Shown here: piece by piece, positions 1 to 6,565 of the stretch
Layout of the letters: the number at the start of each line of letters is the position of its first letter
How positions within the stretch are numbered: position 1 is the stretch's first letter
Source of the DNA: Peptococcaceae bacterium
GTDB taxonomy: Bacteria > Bacillota > DSM-12270 > Thermacetogeniales > Thermacetogeniaceae
Direction of reading: 5' to 3'
Assembly (NCBI GenBank): GCA_003160265.1
Contig: PLQY01000020.1
Coordinates: 1-8,557 of the forward strand
DNA length: 8,557 nucleotides
Translations under genes and position numbers: made by a program
Notes under the pieces: generated by a model
Databases searched by the model: none
The model's input: the letters and a program-made list of their open reading frames with translations, nothing else
What the model was told of the DNA's origin: nothing

Positions 1-2294
1 TGAACATCCAGCACCTGGAGAGCCTGAACGATGCTGTCGCCCAGATCACGGGCATCAAGGTGAGGGAGACGGTGCCCGACAAGATTTTGGAACAGGCCGA
101 GATCCAACTGGTCGACGTGCCTCCGGAGGAACTGATCCAGCGCTTCAAGGACGGCAAGGTCTACGTGCCCGATAAGGCCGCCGAGGCCCTGCGCAAGTTC
201 TTCCGTCCGGGCAACATCAATGCCCTGCGGGAGATGGCGCTACGCCATACGGCGAAGCGGGTCGATCACCAAATGGAGACGTACATGAGGGCGCATGCCA
301 TCGAGGGTCCCTGGTCTGCCGGGGAAAAGGTGATGGTCTGCATCAGCCCCAGCCCCTTCGCCGCCAGGCTAATCAGGCTTGGGCGCCGCATGGCCGCCAA
401 CACCCAGGCCGAGTGGTTTGCCGTTTACGTGGATACACCCCGCCACGTTTGGGCCGGTGAAGCCGAACACGTCCTGCTGGAAAAAAACATCCAACTGGCA
501 GAGGAACTGGGGGCTGAGACCGTCGCCATCAACGGGAACAGTGTGGCCGATGAACTGCTGGGCTTTGCAAAAAAGCACAACATCACCCAGATCATCATCG
601 GGAAACCCCTGAGGACGCTGCTCCGGGAATGGCTGCACGGATCCCTCGTCGATCAGATGATCAAGCACAGCGAGGATATCAGCGTCCACGTAATTTCCGG
701 AAAATCGCAACCCGACAGCACCCCTCAAGCACAGACGGCAGGCAGAGAGTCGTTCCAGATCCTTCCTTATACTGCAATCGTGTGCATGATCGCCCTGCTC
801 ACCGTTCTGGCCATACCCTTTAGATCCTATCTGGGCCAGGTCAACATCGCCATGCTGTACCTGTTACCCGTATTGTTCAGCGCCGTTGTCTGGGGGCGGT
901 ACTTTTCAGTAGTGGCGGCGATCCTGGGGATCGTCTCCTTTGACTTCTTCTTTATTCATCCCACCTTTACTTTTACGATCTTCGATCTGCACTACCTGTT
1001 CAGCTTTGCCATCTTCCTGCTGGTAGCCCTGATGACCGGCACATTGTCAGCCCGCCTGCGTCAGCATATCGCCTACGCCAAACAGCGGGAAGCGAGGACG
1101 GGCGCCCTGTATGCCTTGAGCAGGGAGATCGCCGCCACCAACGAACTGGAGAAGGTTCTGGAGCAGGTGGCGAGAAAGGTCTATGAAAGCGTCGAGAGCC
1201 AGGCGGTGATCCTGCTGCCCAACGAAGAGAATAAGCTGGCGGTGAGGGCAAAATCCGATGGGCAACAGGATATACTGGCGGATGACAATGAAAGGGCGGT
1301 CGCCATCTGGGTATACGAGCACGGCCAGACTGCGGGCCGGGGAACGGACACCCTGGCCGGCGCCGACTGTACGTACGTGCCCATGCGCACGGAGCAGGGT
1401 GTCCTCGGGGTGTTGGGGATCAGGCCCCAGGACTCGAGGCACCTGTCGCCGGAGCAGCGCAGATTGTTGGAGGCTTTCGCCAGCCTGGCGGCGGTGGCCG
1501 TCAACCGCATCCAACTGGTGGAGCAGGCCAAGGAGACACACCTGCTGGCAGAGTCGGAACGTCTGCACACAGCCCTGTTCAATTCCATCTCCCACGAACT
1601 GCGCACCCCCCTGACCTCGATCATCGGAGCAGTGACCGGTCTGCTGGATGAGGACGATCTCTATGATCCCGTCTCCCGCCGCGACCTGCTGCAGACTATC
1701 AAGCAGGGCGCCATGCGCATGAACCGCCTGGTCAACAATCTGTTGGACATGACCCGGGTGGAAAGCGGCTATCTCCAGTTAAGCAAAGAGTGGTGCGATG
1801 TTCAGGACATGATCGGCGTGGCCGCCAGCCGGGTCGAAGCCCTGCGCACCCGGTCCCTGAAGATCGAGACGGCGCCGGATCTGCCCCTGGTGCCGGCCGA
1901 TTTTGTGCTGATCGAGCAGGTTCTGGTCAACGTGCTGGACAACGCGGCCAAGTACTCCGGTCCGGATTCTGAAATCTCCGTCAAGACATCGCATAGCCTG
2001 GAAGAGGTGGCCATTTCCGTGGCTGACCACGGCCCGGGCGTTCCTGAGGAGGACCGGGAACTGGTTTTCGACAAGTTCTACCGGCTGCGAGCCTCCCGCC
2101 AGATCGGCGGTACCGGCCTTGGCCTGACAATCTGTAAGGCGATCGTGGAGGCGCACGGCGGGCGGATCTGGGTCAGCGGCAATCCTGGCGGGGGCGCCCT
2201 GGTCACCTTTACTCTACCACTACTTGCTGCCGCTCCGGAAAAGATCCCCGAGCCGGAGCCCGCAGCCAGTGCAGGTGATGGCAATGGAGAATAA
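1..2294 (+). CDS. kdpD: Sensor histidine kinase KdpD (5' partial)
   Basis: Membrane sensor kinase that phosphorylates KdpE to control the Kdp K+-ATPase. The frame is open from nt 3 and the first codons match the end of the conserved N-terminal KdpD domain, so the gene starts outside the window; about a hundred residues including Walker A are missing. The GTG at nt 60 is internal. Visible order: rest of the KdpD domain (to ~nt 300), USP-like domain (~320-705), four hydrophobic segments (~756-1050), GAF-like region (~1090-1530), HisKA with the phospho-acceptor His in SHELRTP (codon 1593-1595), then the ATPase with an N-box (NVLDNAAKYS), a G1 box (DHGPGVP) and a G2 box (GGTGLGLT, ~2106-2130). 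The USP domain has SPS, exactly 20 residues, then WFAVY, close to the SXS-X20-FTAXY c-di-AMP motif described for Staphylococcus aureus KdpD. The tail is rich in Pro, Glu and Ala. Its last 11 nt overlap kdpE, implying translational coupling. Confidence 0.96.
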   Translation, partial: NIQHLESLNDAVAQITGIKVRETVPDKILEQAEIQLVDVPPEELIQRFKDGKVYVPDKAAEALRKFFRPGNINALREMALRHTAKRVDHQMETYMRAHAIEGPWSAGEKVMVCISPSPFAARLIRLGRRMAANTQAEWFAVYVDTPRHVWAGEAEHVLLEKNIQLAEELGAETVAINGNSVADELLGFAKKHNITQIIIGKPLRTLLREWLHGSLVDQMIKHSEDISVHVISGKSQPDSTPQAQTAGRESFQILPYTAIVCMIALLTVLAIPFRSYLGQVNIAMLYLLPVLFSAVVWGRYFSVVAAILGIVSFDFFFIHPTFTFTIFDLHYLFSFAIFLLVALMTGTLSARLRQHIAYAKQREARTGALYALSREIAATNELEKVLEQVARKVYESVESQAVILLPNEENKLAVRAKSDGQQDILADDNERAVAIWVYEHGQTAGRGTDTLAGADCTYVPMRTEQGVLGVLGIRPQDSRHLSPEQRRLLEAFASLAAVAVNRIQLVEQAKETHLLAESERLHTALFNSISHELRTPLTSIIGAVTGLLDEDDLYDPVSRRDLLQTIKQGAMRMNRLVNNLLDMTRVESGYLQLSKEWCDVQDMIGVAASRVEALRTRSLKIETAPDLPLVPADFVLIEQVLVNVLDNAAKYSGPDSEISVKTSHSLEEVAISVADHGPGVPEEDRELVFDKFYRLRASRQIGGTGLGLTICKAIVEAHGGRIWVSGNPGGGALVTFTLPLLAAAPEKIPEPEPAASAGDGNGE

Positions 2295-2967
2295 GAGCGC
2301 CCGCATCATGATCATCGACGACGAACCGCAGATGCGGCGGCTCTTACAAGTTGCCCTGACCGCCCACGGCTACGAAATAAGAGAGGCGGAAACCGGTCGG
2401 GAGGGGATCGATCAGACAGCCGTCTTTCACCCCGACCTGATAGTCTTGGACTTGAGTTTGCCCGACCTGGACGGCATCGAAGTAATCAAGAAGCTTCGGG
2501 AGTGGACACAGACGCCCGTGATTATTCTGTCGGTGCGGGAGCAGGAAGGCGACAAGATCGCTGCCCTGGATGCCGGGGCTGACGATTATGTAACCAAGCC
2601 CTTCAGCATGGGAGAACTGCTGGCGCGCATCAGGACCGCCCTGCGTCATGCTGCGGGGACGGGGGATGAACCGGTGCTGACCTTCGGCGGTCTGGTGATC
2701 GACTTGACCCGCCGGTATGTGGCGATGGATGGCAGGGAGGTCAAGTTGACTCCCACCGAATACGAGTTGCTGCGGGTCCTGACAGTCAACGCCGGAAAGG
2801 TGCTCACCCACCGGCAGTTGATGCGTATGGTCTGGGGGCCTTCTTACGAGCAGGAGACCAACTACCTGCGGGTCTATATCAGGCAACTGCGGCAAAAGAT
2901 CGAGCCGGATCCCGCCCGCCCGCGGAACATCATCACCGAATCGGGCGTGGGCTACCGCCTGATCTGA
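2284..2967 (+). CDS. kdpE: Two-component response regulator KdpE
   Basis: OmpR/PhoB-family regulator, 227 aa, the cognate partner of KdpD and expected activator of kdpFABC. The receiver domain (residues ~6-120) shows the acidic pair D12-D13, phospho-acceptor D56 in VLDLSLPD, S83 and K105 in the KPF motif. The winged-helix effector domain spans ~132-227 and ends in the usual GVGYRL. Start choice: ATG at 2284 has AGGTG (2272-2276) seven bases upstream and gives the normal family length. The ATG at 2278 lies too close to that site, and longer versions would add residues that belong to the kdpD tail read out of frame. The overlap with kdpD and shared strand indicate one operon. All key residues are intact. 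Confidence 0.96.
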   Translation: MENKSARIMIIDDEPQMRRLLQVALTAHGYEIREAETGREGIDQTAVFHPDLIVLDLSLPDLDGIEVIKKLREWTQTPVIILSVREQEGDKIAALDAGADDYVTKPFSMGELLARIRTALRHAAGTGDEPVLTFGGLVIDLTRRYVAMDGREVKLTPTEYELLRVLTVNAGKVLTHRQLMRMVWGPSYEQETNYLRVYIRQLRQKIEPDPARPRNIITESGVGYRLI

Positions 2968-2995
2968 GAGGGCAGCCGCATAACTAGGACGCTTC

Positions 2996-3013
2996 TGGGT
3001 ATCCTACTACCCA
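2996..3013 (+). promoter_or_regulatory. Small hairpin just before the DUF378 ribosome site
   Basis: TGGGTA (2996-3001) and TACCCA (3008-3013) form a perfect 6-bp stem with a 6-nt loop, ending one base before the AGGGAGG ribosome-binding site at 3015-3021. There is no T tract, so it is not a terminator. It could affect translation or mRNA processing between kdpE and the downstream gene, or be chance. Confidence 0.25.
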
Positions 3014-3028
3014 AAGGGAGGTTGTCCA

Positions 3029-3235
3029 ATGGCGACACTAGATAGAATAGCGCTGGTTCTAATCATTATCGGGGCCCTCAACTGGTTGTTGGTCGGCCTG
3101 ATGAGGTACGACCTTGTGGCTGCCCTGTTTGGCGGAGTTGACTCTGCAGTCAGCAGGGTGATCTACACCCTGGTGGGGATCGCCGGCGTCTGGGCGATCA
3201 CTCTGCTCTTCAAACAGCGGGTCGAAAACCGTTAA
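3029..3235 (+). CDS. DUF378 family small membrane protein
   Basis: A 68-aa protein with two hydrophobic segments (about residues 5-25 and 41-62) separated by a short loop containing RYDLVAALFGG. It matches the DUF378 pattern: an N-terminal IIIGALNWLLVGL stretch, a D-LVAALFGG block, then IYTLVGIAGVW. The family's function is unknown; the protein should sit in the cytoplasmic membrane. The start is well supported by AGGGAGG at 3015-3021, seven bases before the ATG. It begins 61 nt after kdpE on the same strand with no obvious promoter between, and is followed by a strong terminator, so it may be the last gene of the kdp transcript. A role in K+ or osmotic stress would be inference from position only. 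Confidence 0.88.
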   Translation: MATLDRIALVLIIIGALNWLLVGLMRYDLVAALFGGVDSAVSRVIYTLVGIAGVWAITLLFKQRVENR

Positions 3236-3255
3236 CCGACCCGGCAGCGCTTTTT

Positions 3256-3458
3256 TCATGCTGCCCGGAGCCTAACCCGGCAACGCCGGGCCTTTTTTTT
3301 CGCAAGGCCTTGGCGACCGGCGCTGCGCAACGCTGACGCCACTGCCTTCGGGGTCATGCCCAGGGCCTTGGCCAGGGACTTCACGAGCTTGCGACGCCCC
3401 ATCTGATGTCTCAGAAATACCTGATAATACCATTCTTTTCGGCAATATGCGCTATCCT
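3256..3458 (-). pseudogene. C-terminal fragment of an unrecognised protein
   Basis: The minus strand is open from just after a TAG (forward 3459-3461) to a TGA (3256-3258), 67 sense codons. The first ATG (forward 3400-3402) begins with MGRRKLVKSLAKALGMTPKA and would give a 48-aa peptide with no convincing ribosome site. The frame continues upstream through residues such as EWYYQVFLRHQ without any ATG, GTG or TTG start. From the ATG to the AAAAAAAAG run, codons mostly end in G or C (27 of the 33 I counted after the ATG), as in the neighbouring genes, which argues for former or present coding. The peptide is very basic; LAKALGMTPKAVASAL could be helix-turn-helix-like. The last ~15 codons run through the plus-strand terminator and may not be original. 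I do not recognise the family. Most likely it is the tail of a truncated gene; a genuine small gene starting at 3402 is the alternative. Confidence 0.4.
3276..3300 (+). terminator. Intrinsic terminator after the DUF378 gene
   Basis: CCCGGC (3276-3281) and GCCGGG (3285-3290) form a perfect 6-bp GC stem with an AAC loop, followed by CC and eight T's (3293-3300). A second imperfect hairpin lies just upstream (CCGGCAGC 3241-3248 with GCTGCCCGG 3260-3268, one bulged C). It ends transcription of the kdpDE-DUF378 unit. It overlaps the 3' part of a minus-strand coding fragment. Confidence 0.9.
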
Positions 3459-3587
3459 AAATGCTCTTCGGGCGCGATCGCAGTGATCGCGGCACATGCT
3501 CTCTCTGAAAACCTGATCCTGGTCTCAAACAACACCGGAGAATTTGGCCGCATCCCTGGCTTGGTACTGCAAAACTGGAGTCCCTAG
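3447..3587 (+). pseudogene. VapC-like PIN-domain toxin, C-terminal remnant
   Basis: The plus frame ending at TAG 3585-3587 reads IAAHALSENLILVSNN then TGEFGRIPGLVLQNW, a characteristic C-terminus of VapC/PIN-domain ribonucleases of type II toxin-antitoxin systems. VapC proteins are normally about 130 residues; only the last ~40 are recognisable, from about nt 3465. The in-frame ATG at 3447 has no ribosome site, and no N-terminal PIN half or VapB-like antitoxin is visible upstream. The position three residues before IAAHA, normally the catalytic Asp, is Ile. It should be non-functional. Homology of the tail is clear; the left boundary is approximate, and the similarity ends close to where the minus-strand fragment ends. 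Confidence 0.72.
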
Positions 3588-3706
3588 AGGTGGCGGGTCA
3601 GAAATTTCCGCTTGTCCTGCATATAAAAAAATAGCAAATGGAAAACATATTCTTAAAGAACCTGATAAAATCAGGTTTTTTAATTTTAATCTGGAGCTGG
3701 ATGTCG
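3588..3706 (+). promoter_or_regulatory. AT-rich leader of the sugar nucleotidyltransferase gene
   Basis: About 120 nt, much richer in A+T than the flanking genes, from the end of the VapC remnant to the start codon. It carries a terminator-like hairpin (listed separately) and the GGAG ribosome site at 3693-3696. I could not pick out a convincing -35/-10 pair, nor match it to a riboswitch class I know. The promoter presumably lies here or within the remnant region upstream. Confidence 0.4.
3655..3681 (+). terminator. Terminator-like hairpin / candidate attenuator
   Basis: AACCTGAT (3659-3666) and ATCAGGTT (3670-3677) make a perfect 8-bp stem with an AAA loop. The stem extends through one G-T pair into A/T pairs (3655-3658 with 3678-3681), giving six T's at 3676-3681. 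It has the form of an intrinsic terminator, yet ends 25 nt before the ATG at 3707. There is hardly room for a promoter plus ribosome site after it, so the sugar gene's transcript probably passes through it. It may be a conditional attenuator or simply block readthrough from upstream. Confidence 0.7.
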
Positions 3707-6223
3707 ATGAAAGCGATCATCATGGCCGGCGGTGAGGGCTCCCGCCTGCGCCCTCTCACCTGCGCACGTCCCAAGCCGATGGTTCCCATCGTGAACCGCC
3801 CCTGCATGGAGCACATCGTCAACCTGCTACGCGATCACGGCATCCGGGAGATAGGGGTTACCCTGCAGTATCTGCCCGAAGAGATCCAGAACTATTTTGG
3901 CGATGGGAGGGATTTTGGGGTCAATCTCCGCTACTACATCGAGGACACTCCTCTGGGCACGGCGGGAAGCGTCAAGAATGCCGCCTCCTTGTTAGACGAG
4001 ACCTTTATCGTGATCAGCGGCGATGCCGTTACGGATTGCAGTTTGGAAGAGGCTGTCGCCTTTCACAAAGAAAAGGGCGCCCTGGTAACCATCGTCTTAA
4101 CCGAGGTTACCTGTCCCCTGGAATATGGCGTGGTAATAACAACTAAAGAGGGGAAAATAACTCGTTTCCTGGAGAAACCAGGCTGGGGAGAGGTGTTCAG
4201 CGATCAGGTGAACACCGGGATCTATATCCTGGAGCCGGAGGTTTTGGATTACGTCGAGGCCAATCAACCGGTGGACTTTTCCAAGGATGTCTTTCCCAGG
4301 CTGTTAGCAAGGGGCAAGGATATGTATGCTGTTGTTACTAAAGGTAAATATTGGTGCGATATCGGTACCATCGAGCAGTACGTTCAAGCCCATTTCGACA
4401 TTCTGGAGGGAAGCGCCCAACTGGCCCTGCCGGGAACTGAGAGCCAGCCCGGTGTCTGGCTGGGCGACCGGGTGGTTGTCGATCAGACTGCCCGGCTGAT
4501 GCCCCCCGTAGTGATCGGGGATGGGTGCACTATCGGGCCCCAGGTCGAGATAGGGCCCGGAGCGGTACTAGGCCGGGATGTCCGGGTGGGCAGGGGCGCC
4601 TCCGTCAAGCGCAGCGTGATCTGGGACGGGGCGCTGATCGATGAGGCCGCAGAACTGAGGGGGACGGTGGTCGGGTGGCGCGGCCGGGTCAAGGCAGCCA
4701 CCTCCTGTTTCGAGGGCTCGGTAGTCGGCGACCGGTCGGTGGTAGGGGAGAGGTGTGTGATCAAACCGGGGGTCAAGATCTGGCCGGAGAAATGGGTGGA
4801 GAAAGGCACCCGGCTTAGCGCCAGCCTGGTCTGGGGCCAATCCGCCCGGCCGCACTTCTTTGGGTCCAGGGGCATCACCGGGGACCTGATCACCGAGATC
4901 AACCCGGAGATCGCCGCCCGGCTGGGAGCTGCGGTAGGTTCGGTAAAAAGTGGCCGCCTTTCCATCTGTACCGATGGGCGTCCCGCCCCGCAGATGATCA
5001 GGCAGGCGCTGCTGTCGGGCTTGCTGGCAACCGGAGTTAAGGTGGTCGACTTCGGAAACTTGACGCTCCCGGCCCACCGCTATGGAATCCGGGCGCTCCG
5101 CCTGGGAGGGGGAGTCCACGTCTGCCACCGGGGCTTGGAAAAGATCAGCCTGCGTTTCTTCAACGACCAGGGGATTGATTTTTCGCGCAGCGAGCAGCGC
5201 ACGGTGGAGGGGATGCTCAACCGGGAGGAGTACCGGTACGTTCCCTGCCAGCAGATTGCAGCCTCTGAATATTATCCCGATATCAACAGGGCCTACCTGA
5301 ACTATCTGCTCGGGTTTTTGGACAGCAATACCACCAAGCGAGCCCGGCTCAAAGTTGCCGTCAATTACGATCCGGAGCGCCTGGGCTACCTGCTGCCCCC
5401 CCTGTTTGACACCCTTGGCTGTGAAGTAGCCACCTTTGCGATCGACTGGCGCCAGGCGCAGACCTCCAGCGAGATGCTGACCTCCGCCGAACAATTCGGT
5501 GCCCTGGTGAGGGAAAAGGGCGCCCACCTGGGGGCGGTGATCGATTCTGACGGCGAGTCACAGGTGTTGATCGACGAACAGGGGCGGGTCGTCCAGGAAG
5601 ACCGCCTGATGTCGCTGCTGACCCTGATCACCCTGGATGGCAACCAGTCGGCTGCCCTGGCCTTGCCGGTAACCATGCCGGAGGCGGTGGTGGAGTATGC
5701 CCGTCGGCGGGGAGGCAGCGTAGTTCGCACCAAAAGCGCCCCCTGGGCCCTGATGCAGGCGGCCCTGAATGATGAGGTGGTCAGTTCGCAGCGGCGTTTC
5801 CCGCAGTTCTTTTTTTACGGCGATGCCCTGGCGGCCCTGGGGATGATCATCGAGCACCTGGCCCGGGATGGACGCCCGTTGTCCCAGTTGCTGGAGGAAC
5901 TGCCCGGTTATGCCACCGCTAGCCGGGAGGTGGAGGTGACCTGGGACGACAAGGGCCGGGTCTTGAGGAAATTGGCGGAGGATGCGGGCGAGACCCAGAC
6001 GGAGATGCCCGAGGGGATCAAGCTGCGCCACCCCGATGGCTGGGCGCTGGTGTTGCCGGATGCCGACGAGCCGGTCTGCCGGGTGTTCGCCGAGTCCTTC
6101 AACCAGGAGACCGCCGAGTCCCTGACCGACATGTACGTGAAGAAGATCCAGGATATCTGCGGGCAGGACACCAGCGCTGGCCAAGAGAGCACGCGTCGTA
6201 CAGAACCTGGCAGCGCGAAGTGA
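3707..6223 (+). CDS. Sugar-1-P nucleotidyltransferase/PMM-like fusion
   Basis: An 838-aa three-part protein, probably a mannose-1-phosphate guanylyltransferase (GDP-mannose synthesis for surface polysaccharide). Residues 1-235 are a nucleotidyltransferase domain: [11 protein letters not shown] at 8-18, PKPM at 22-25, metal-binding D106 in SGDAVTD, FLEKP at 154-158, D218 in WCDIG. Residues ~250-375 are a hexapeptide left-handed beta-helix. Residues ~380-820 resemble phosphomannomutase, starting with FGSRGITG (385-392). The mutase active-site serine loop is absent (GGVHVCHRG at 468-476 instead of an SHNP-type motif), and the DGDADR metal loop is replaced by DSDGES (613-618). I take the C-terminal half as regulatory or structural. 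Start: the MKAIIMAGG start at 3707 fits the family and has GGAG (3693-3696) ten bases upstream; ATG 3701 (spacing 4) is the alternative. A start further upstream would run through the hairpin at 3655-3681. Substrate could instead be glucose-1-P or another sugar phosphate. Confidence 0.9.
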   Translation: MKAIIMAGGEGSRLRPLTCARPKPMVPIVNRPCMEHIVNLLRDHGIREIGVTLQYLPEEIQNYFGDGRDFGVNLRYYIEDTPLGTAGSVKNAASLLDETFIVISGDAVTDCSLEEAVAFHKEKGALVTIVLTEVTCPLEYGVVITTKEGKITRFLEKPGWGEVFSDQVNTGIYILEPEVLDYVEANQPVDFSKDVFPRLLARGKDMYAVVTKGKYWCDIGTIEQYVQAHFDILEGSAQLALPGTESQPGVWLGDRVVVDQTARLMPPVVIGDGCTIGPQVEIGPGAVLGRDVRVGRGASVKRSVIWDGALIDEAAELRGTVVGWRGRVKAATSCFEGSVVGDRSVVGERCVIKPGVKIWPEKWVEKGTRLSASLVWGQSARPHFFGSRGITGDLITEINPEIAARLGAAVGSVKSGRLSICTDGRPAPQMIRQALLSGLLATGVKVVDFGNLTLPAHRYGIRALRLGGGVHVCHRGLEKISLRFFNDQGIDFSRSEQRTVEGMLNREEYRYVPCQQIAASEYYPDINRAYLNYLLGFLDSNTTKRARLKVAVNYDPERLGYLLPPLFDTLGCEVATFAIDWRQAQTSSEMLTSAEQFGALVREKGAHLGAVIDSDGESQVLIDEQGRVVQEDRLMSLLTLITLDGNQSAALALPVTMPEAVVEYARRRGGSVVRTKSAPWALMQAALNDEVVSSQRRFPQFFFYGDALAALGMIIEHLARDGRPLSQLLEELPGYATASREVEVTWDDKGRVLRKLAEDAGETQTEMPEGIKLRHPDGWALVLPDADEPVCRVFAESFNQETAESLTDMYVKKIQDICGQDTSAGQESTRRTEPGSAK

Positions 6224-6565
6224 TCAGATCTTAGGTTAAGCTTCCAATCAATATCACTTTCATCGCCATTCTGTTTACAGTTGAAAGAGTGGGATCAGTT
6301 GCTGCGATACTATTGATATAGACAATATTGTTGACTGACAACATGTAAAGAGCAATGTCTCCTGACAATAGGGACGGTTGCGGATTGTATGCTAACGCAA
6401 CATTGGGGATGGTTCCTGCAGCATAGCTGGTGCGGAGGCGCCAATTGCTTAACTGCTTTTAATTCATGAACCGGATGTGAACAAGAAGGGGTGGAAGAAC
6501 AACTTCCACCCCTTCTTGTGTGAACTGCACGGGCATTACCGGAGATCGGGAGCAATTGCCCTGTC
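6224..6565. other. Spacer between convergent genes
   Basis: These 342 nt separate the stop of the nucleotidyltransferase gene (+) from the stop of ald (-). They are more AT-rich than the genes. Content: a minus-strand open stretch at 6231-6458 without a usable start, two similar GGGACGGTT / GGGGATGGTT words (6371-6379, 6405-6414), a weak inverted repeat CTTTCA/TGAAAG (6257-6262, 6282-6287), and the strong hairpin at 6481-6519. I see no supportable gene or RNA here. Confidence 0.5.
6481..6519. terminator. Perfect 17-bp hairpin between convergent genes
   Basis: ACAAGAAGGGGTGGAAG (6481-6497) pairs without mismatch with 6503-6519 around an AACAA loop. It lies 46 nt beyond the ald stop and 257 nt beyond the nucleotidyltransferase stop, where a bidirectional transcription stop would be expected. 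Neither side has a run of T's, so it is not a canonical intrinsic terminator; it may stabilise mRNA 3' ends or block convergent transcription. Confidence 0.6.

Noticed and set aside
60..62. GTG as start codon of kdpD
   Set aside because: The frame is open upstream to nt 3 and those residues (NIQHLESLND) are conserved KdpD sequence, so the GTG is internal.
3474..3481. GCGATCGC palindrome resembling the cyanobacterial HIP1 repeat, within a 7-bp inverted repeat (3473-3491)
   Set aside because: I noticed only this copy, inside the VapC remnant frame; no sign of a repeat family and the other genes do not suggest a cyanobacterium.
3419..3666. ACCTGAT repeated at 3419, 3511 and 3660, suggesting alternative pairing with the leader hairpin
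   Set aside because: The same word also occurs inside kdpE and the nucleotidyltransferase gene because it encodes common codons, so the repetition carries little weight.
3638..3706. Longer N-terminus for the nucleotidyltransferase starting at 3638
   Set aside because: It would translate the terminator-like hairpin and add 23 residues ahead of the family's usual MKAIIMAGG start; no ribosome site supports it.
3460..3706. Known riboswitch (c-di-AMP, c-di-GMP, preQ1, THF) or tRNA in the leader
   Set aside because: I compared it by eye with remembered conserved cores and found no convincing match; a covariance search would be decisive.
4568..5527. Long open frame on the minus strand opposite the nucleotidyltransferase fusion
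   Set aside because: It lies wholly antisense to a gene with clear family motifs and reads as a GC-rich shadow with no recognisable domain.
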